Of a stretch of 64,000 bases of DNA, positions 61,923-64,000 are shown piece by piece. Within the stretch, counting starts at the first letter, position 1, and each line of letters begins with the position of its first letter. Location of the stretch: positions 1 to 64,000 of the forward strand of contig JBFLWM010000009.1 in the NCBI GenBank assembly GCA_040755915.1, given 5' to 3'. Made by a program: the position numbers and the translations under genes. The notes below the pieces were generated by a model that saw only the letters and a program-made list of their open reading frames with translations, was not told the origin of the DNA and ran no database searches. This stretch comes from Sulfurivermis sp040755915 (lineage in GTDB: Bacteria > Pseudomonadota > Gammaproteobacteria > Thiohalomonadales > Thiohalomonadaceae).

Positions 61923-61951
61923 AAGTGGGGATATTATGGCGAGGTTTCAAG
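61923..61951 (-). promoter_or_regulatory. Sigma-32 heat-shock promoter of htpG
   Basis: Minus-strand CTTGAA (61946-61951), 15-base spacer, CCCCACTT (61923-61930) against the consensus CTTGAA-N13-17-CCCCATnT: only the T after CCCCA differs. It stands about 45 bases before the htpG ATG. Confidence 0.8.
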
Positions 61952-62008
61952 CCTGACACCGACCGCAGCCGTATGGTTGAATGAGCAAAATCCAAACAGG
62001 GAGCCGTC

Positions 62009-63640
62009 ATGACCGTCCGTACCATCCCCACCTTCCCCTTCGAGGGGCAGCGCCCCGGCACCTCCGGCCTGCGCAAGCGGGTCACAGTGTTCCAGCAGCC
62101 GGGTTACCTGGAAAACTTCGTCCAGGCGGTGTTCGACTGCGTGCCCGAACTGATCGGCGGCACCCTGGTGCTGGGCGGTGACGGCCGCTACTACAACAAG
62201 GAGGCCATCGAGGTCATCCTGCGCATGGCGGCGGCCAACGGCGTGCAGCGCTGCCTGGTGGGACGCGGCGGCCTGCTCTCCACCCCGGCTGCCTCGGCGG
62301 TGATTCGCAGGCACCAGGCCAGCGGCGGCCTGGTGCTCTCTGCCAGCCACAACCCCGGCGGCCCGGAGGGCGACTTCGGCATCAAGTACAACATCGGGAA
62401 CGGCGGCCCGGCACCGGAAAAGCTCACCGAGGCCATCTACGCCCGCACCCAGACCATCGACCGCTACCACACCCAGGACACCAAAGACATCCCGCTGGAT
62501 GTGATCGGCCACTACGCCATCGGCACCATGGCGGTGGAGGTCATCGACCCGGTGGCCGACTATGCGGAATTGATGGAATCGCTGTTCGACTTCGACGCCA
62601 TCCGCGTCCTGTTCGCCTCCGGCTTTCGCATGCGCTTCGACGCCATGAGCGCCGTCACCGGCCCCTATGCGCGCGAGATCATCGAGGGCCGCCTCGGCGC
62701 GCCCGCCGGCACGGTGATCAACGGCGAGGCCCTGCCCGACTTCGGCGGCGGCCATCCCGACCCCAACCTCACCTATGCCGAACAGCTGGTGGCCGAGATG
62801 TTCGGCAAGAACGCCCCCGACTTCGGCGCCGCCTCCGACGGCGATGGCGACCGCAACATGATCCTGGGACGCAACTTCTTCGTCACGCCGTCCGACTCGC
62901 TCGCCGTGCTGGCCGCCAACGCCACCCTGGTGAAGGGTTACAGGAAAGGACTGGCCGGCATCGCCCGCTCCATGCCGACCAGCTGCGCCGCCGACCGCGT
63001 GGCGGAGAAACTGGGCATCGAATATTTTGAGACGCCGACCGGCTGGAAATTCTTCGGCAACCTGCTGGACGCCGGCCGCATCACCTTCTGCGGCGAGGAA
63101 AGCTTCGGCACCGGCTCCGATCACGTGCGCGAGAAGGACGGTCTGTGGGCGGTGCTGTGCTGGCTCAACATCCTCGCCGTGCGCAAGGAGCCGGTGGAGC
63201 AGTTGCTGCGCGAACACTGGGCCAAGTTCGGCCGCAACTACTACACCCGCCACGACTACGAAGAGGTGGACGCGGTGGACGCCAAGGGCCTGATGCAGCA
63301 CGTCATCGACCAGCTACCCGGCCTGCCCGGCCAGACCATCGCCGGCCGCACGGTTAAGCTGGCCGACGATTTCAGCTACACCGACCCCATCGACGGCAGC
63401 GTGTCGAAGAACCAGGGCCTGCGCATCGTGTTCGACGACGGCGCGCGCATCATCTTCCGCCTCTCCGGCACCGGCACCGTGGGCGCCACCCTGCGCGTCT
63501 ATATCGAAAGCTACGAGCCGGACCCGGCCCGGCACGATCAGGACCCGCAGATCGCCCTCGCCGACCTGATCAAGGCGGCGGCACAAATCTCCGAACTGGG
63601 TGAGCGCACCGGCCGCGATCGACCGACGGTGATTACCTGA
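62009..63640 (+). CDS. pgm: Phosphoglucomutase (alpha-D-glucose specific)
   Basis: 543 residues, standard for the eukaryote-like PGM family. The phosphorylated serine is Ser113 in LSASHNPGG, the metal loop is DGDGDRN, and the sugar-binding GEESFGTGSDHVREKDG follows. It interconverts glucose 1- and 6-phosphate, feeding glycogen and cell-surface sugar synthesis. It is single, followed by a REP-like repeat and a terminator. Confidence 0.97.
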   Translation: MTVRTIPTFPFEGQRPGTSGLRKRVTVFQQPGYLENFVQAVFDCVPELIGGTLVLGGDGRYYNKEAIEVILRMAAANGVQRCLVGRGGLLSTPAASAVIRRHQASGGLVLSASHNPGGPEGDFGIKYNIGNGGPAPEKLTEAIYARTQTIDRYHTQDTKDIPLDVIGHYAIGTMAVEVIDPVADYAELMESLFDFDAIRVLFASGFRMRFDAMSAVTGPYAREIIEGRLGAPAGTVINGEALPDFGGGHPDPNLTYAEQLVAEMFGKNAPDFGAASDGDGDRNMILGRNFFVTPSDSLAVLAANATLVKGYRKGLAGIARSMPTSCAADRVAEKLGIEYFETPTGWKFFGNLLDAGRITFCGEESFGTGSDHVREKDGLWAVLCWLNILAVRKEPVEQLLREHWAKFGRNYYTRHDYEEVDAVDAKGLMQHVIDQLPGLPGQTIAGRTVKLADDFSYTDPIDGSVSKNQGLRIVFDDGARIIFRLSGTGTVGATLRVYIESYEPDPARHDQDPQIALADLIKAAAQISELGERTGRDRPTVIT

Positions 63641-63650
63641 TCCCGCCCCG

Positions 63651-63722
63651 GTAGGAGCGGATCGCATCCGCGATACAGCGCCGGGCGAAAGCACGCCGGT
63701 CGCGAATACGATTCGCTCCTAC
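63651..63722. repeat. REP-like palindromic repeat after pgm
   Basis: Arms of 23 bases (63651-63673 and 63700-63722) are complementary at 19 positions; each has the core GTAGGAGCGGATCGC or GTAGGAGCGAATCG. The GTAGGAGCGG type is a well-known REP family in Pseudomonas and relatives. It lies between the stop codon and the terminator. Confidence 0.8.
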
Positions 63723-63734
63723 GGCCACACAAAT

Positions 63735-63761
63735 GAAAAAGGCGGGGTACCCCGCCTTTTT
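63735..63761. terminator. Bidirectional terminator between pgm and ppdK
   Basis: The perfect palindrome GGCGGGGTACCCCGCC flanked by A5 and T5 runs. It serves both convergent genes. Confidence 0.88.
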
Positions 63762-63784
63762 CTTTTCTGGCACCTACCAAACCG

Positions 63785-64000
63785 CTACCACTGGTAATCC
63801 GCCTCCTTCAACTTGGCATGTGCCGCGGCCAGACGCGCCACCGGCACGCGCGGCGAGGAGCAGGAGACGTAGTTGAGGCCAACGTGGTGACAAAAGCGGA
63901 TGGTCTCCGGGTGGCCGCCCTGCTCGCCGCAGATGCCCACCTTGAGGTCGGCGCGGCCCTTGCGGCCCCAGTCCACGGCGATCCAGATCAGCCGGCCGAC
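63785..64000 (-). CDS. ppdK: Pyruvate phosphate dikinase, C-terminal fragment
   Basis: The last 71 codons are in the window; the gene continues past 64000. LKVGICGEQGGHPETIRFCH and VGLNYVSCSSPRVPVARL are the C-terminal pyruvate-binding region of PPDK, with the catalytic Cys in YVSCS. The enzyme makes PEP from pyruvate with ATP and phosphate. Pro of the usual SCSPYRVP is preceded by an extra Ser here (SCSSPRVP). Confidence 0.93.
   Translation of the reverse strand, partial: VGRLIWIAVDWGRKGRADLKVGICGEQGGHPETIRFCHHVGLNYVSCSSPRVPVARLAAAHAKLKEADYQW

Noticed and set aside
61934..63301. 455-residue open frame antisense to pgm
   Set aside because: Shadow frame; it also crosses the htpG promoter.

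Overview
The window is a GC-rich stretch of chromosome, almost fully coding, from what looks like a motile, sulfur-oxidising gammaproteobacterium. Gene content and order point to Gammaproteobacteria: the queG/nnr-tsaE-amiC-mutL-miaA-hfq-hflX-hflKC-yjeT-hisZ-purA superoperon, cmoAB, orn beside rsgA, and ffs-dnaX-ybaB-recR. A DsrS homologue and a lipoprotein resembling SoxXA-binding proteins suggest reduced-sulfur metabolism, but no dsr or sox core enzymes lie in the window. No species can be named from the sequence. I see no phage, transposase, integrase, CRISPR or rRNA, and no gene-free stretch longer than about 270 bases.

Layout. 1-7.5 kb: the end of a flagellar operon (fliL-fliM-fliN-fliO, minus strand) behind a sigma-54-type promoter; orn, an M48 protease, phhB and rsgA; then motA-motB behind an exact sigma-28 consensus. 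7.6-15 kb: an HDOD-GAF signalling protein; recR-ybaB-dnaX with SRP RNA and tRNA-Ser(GGA) upstream; an unrecognised outer-membrane barrel; tRNA-Ser(CGA); mltF. 14.9-26 kb: tadA-serB, guaA, a 1357-residue PilZ-DUF1631-GGDEF-EAL protein, cmoA-cmoB, a 47-codon small gene, guaB. 26-42 kb: a small lipoprotein, a HI0933-type flavoprotein, tRNA-Leu(CAG), the hfq/hflX superoperon, and divergent queG.

42-49 kb: a PfkB-type sugar kinase, a GAF-GGDEF cyclase with an HDOD protein, a short flagellar rod-like protein, a Nudix hydrolase, the molybdenum-cofactor genes mobA-mobB-moeA, and a histone H1-like protein. 49-57.5 kb: a Lon protease, hemH, a moxR-VWA/metallopeptidase-dsrS cluster, a thioredoxin, hslR and a zinc-ribbon protein. 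57.6-64 kb: a chemoreceptor with a sigma-28-like promoter, a response regulator, htpG with a sigma-32-type promoter, phosphoglucomutase, and the 3' end of pyruvate phosphate dikinase.

Together these genes cover purine synthesis (guaA, guaB, purA), translation and tRNA modification (cmoAB, miaA, tadA, queG, tsaE, rsgA), DNA repair and replication (recR, mutL, dnaX), proteostasis (lon, hflKC, htpG, hslR, M48), and motility with c-di-GMP signalling. The least understood parts are the moxR-VWA-dsrS cluster, the large c-di-GMP protein, and several small genes (24228-24371, 45110-45340, 57296-57511).
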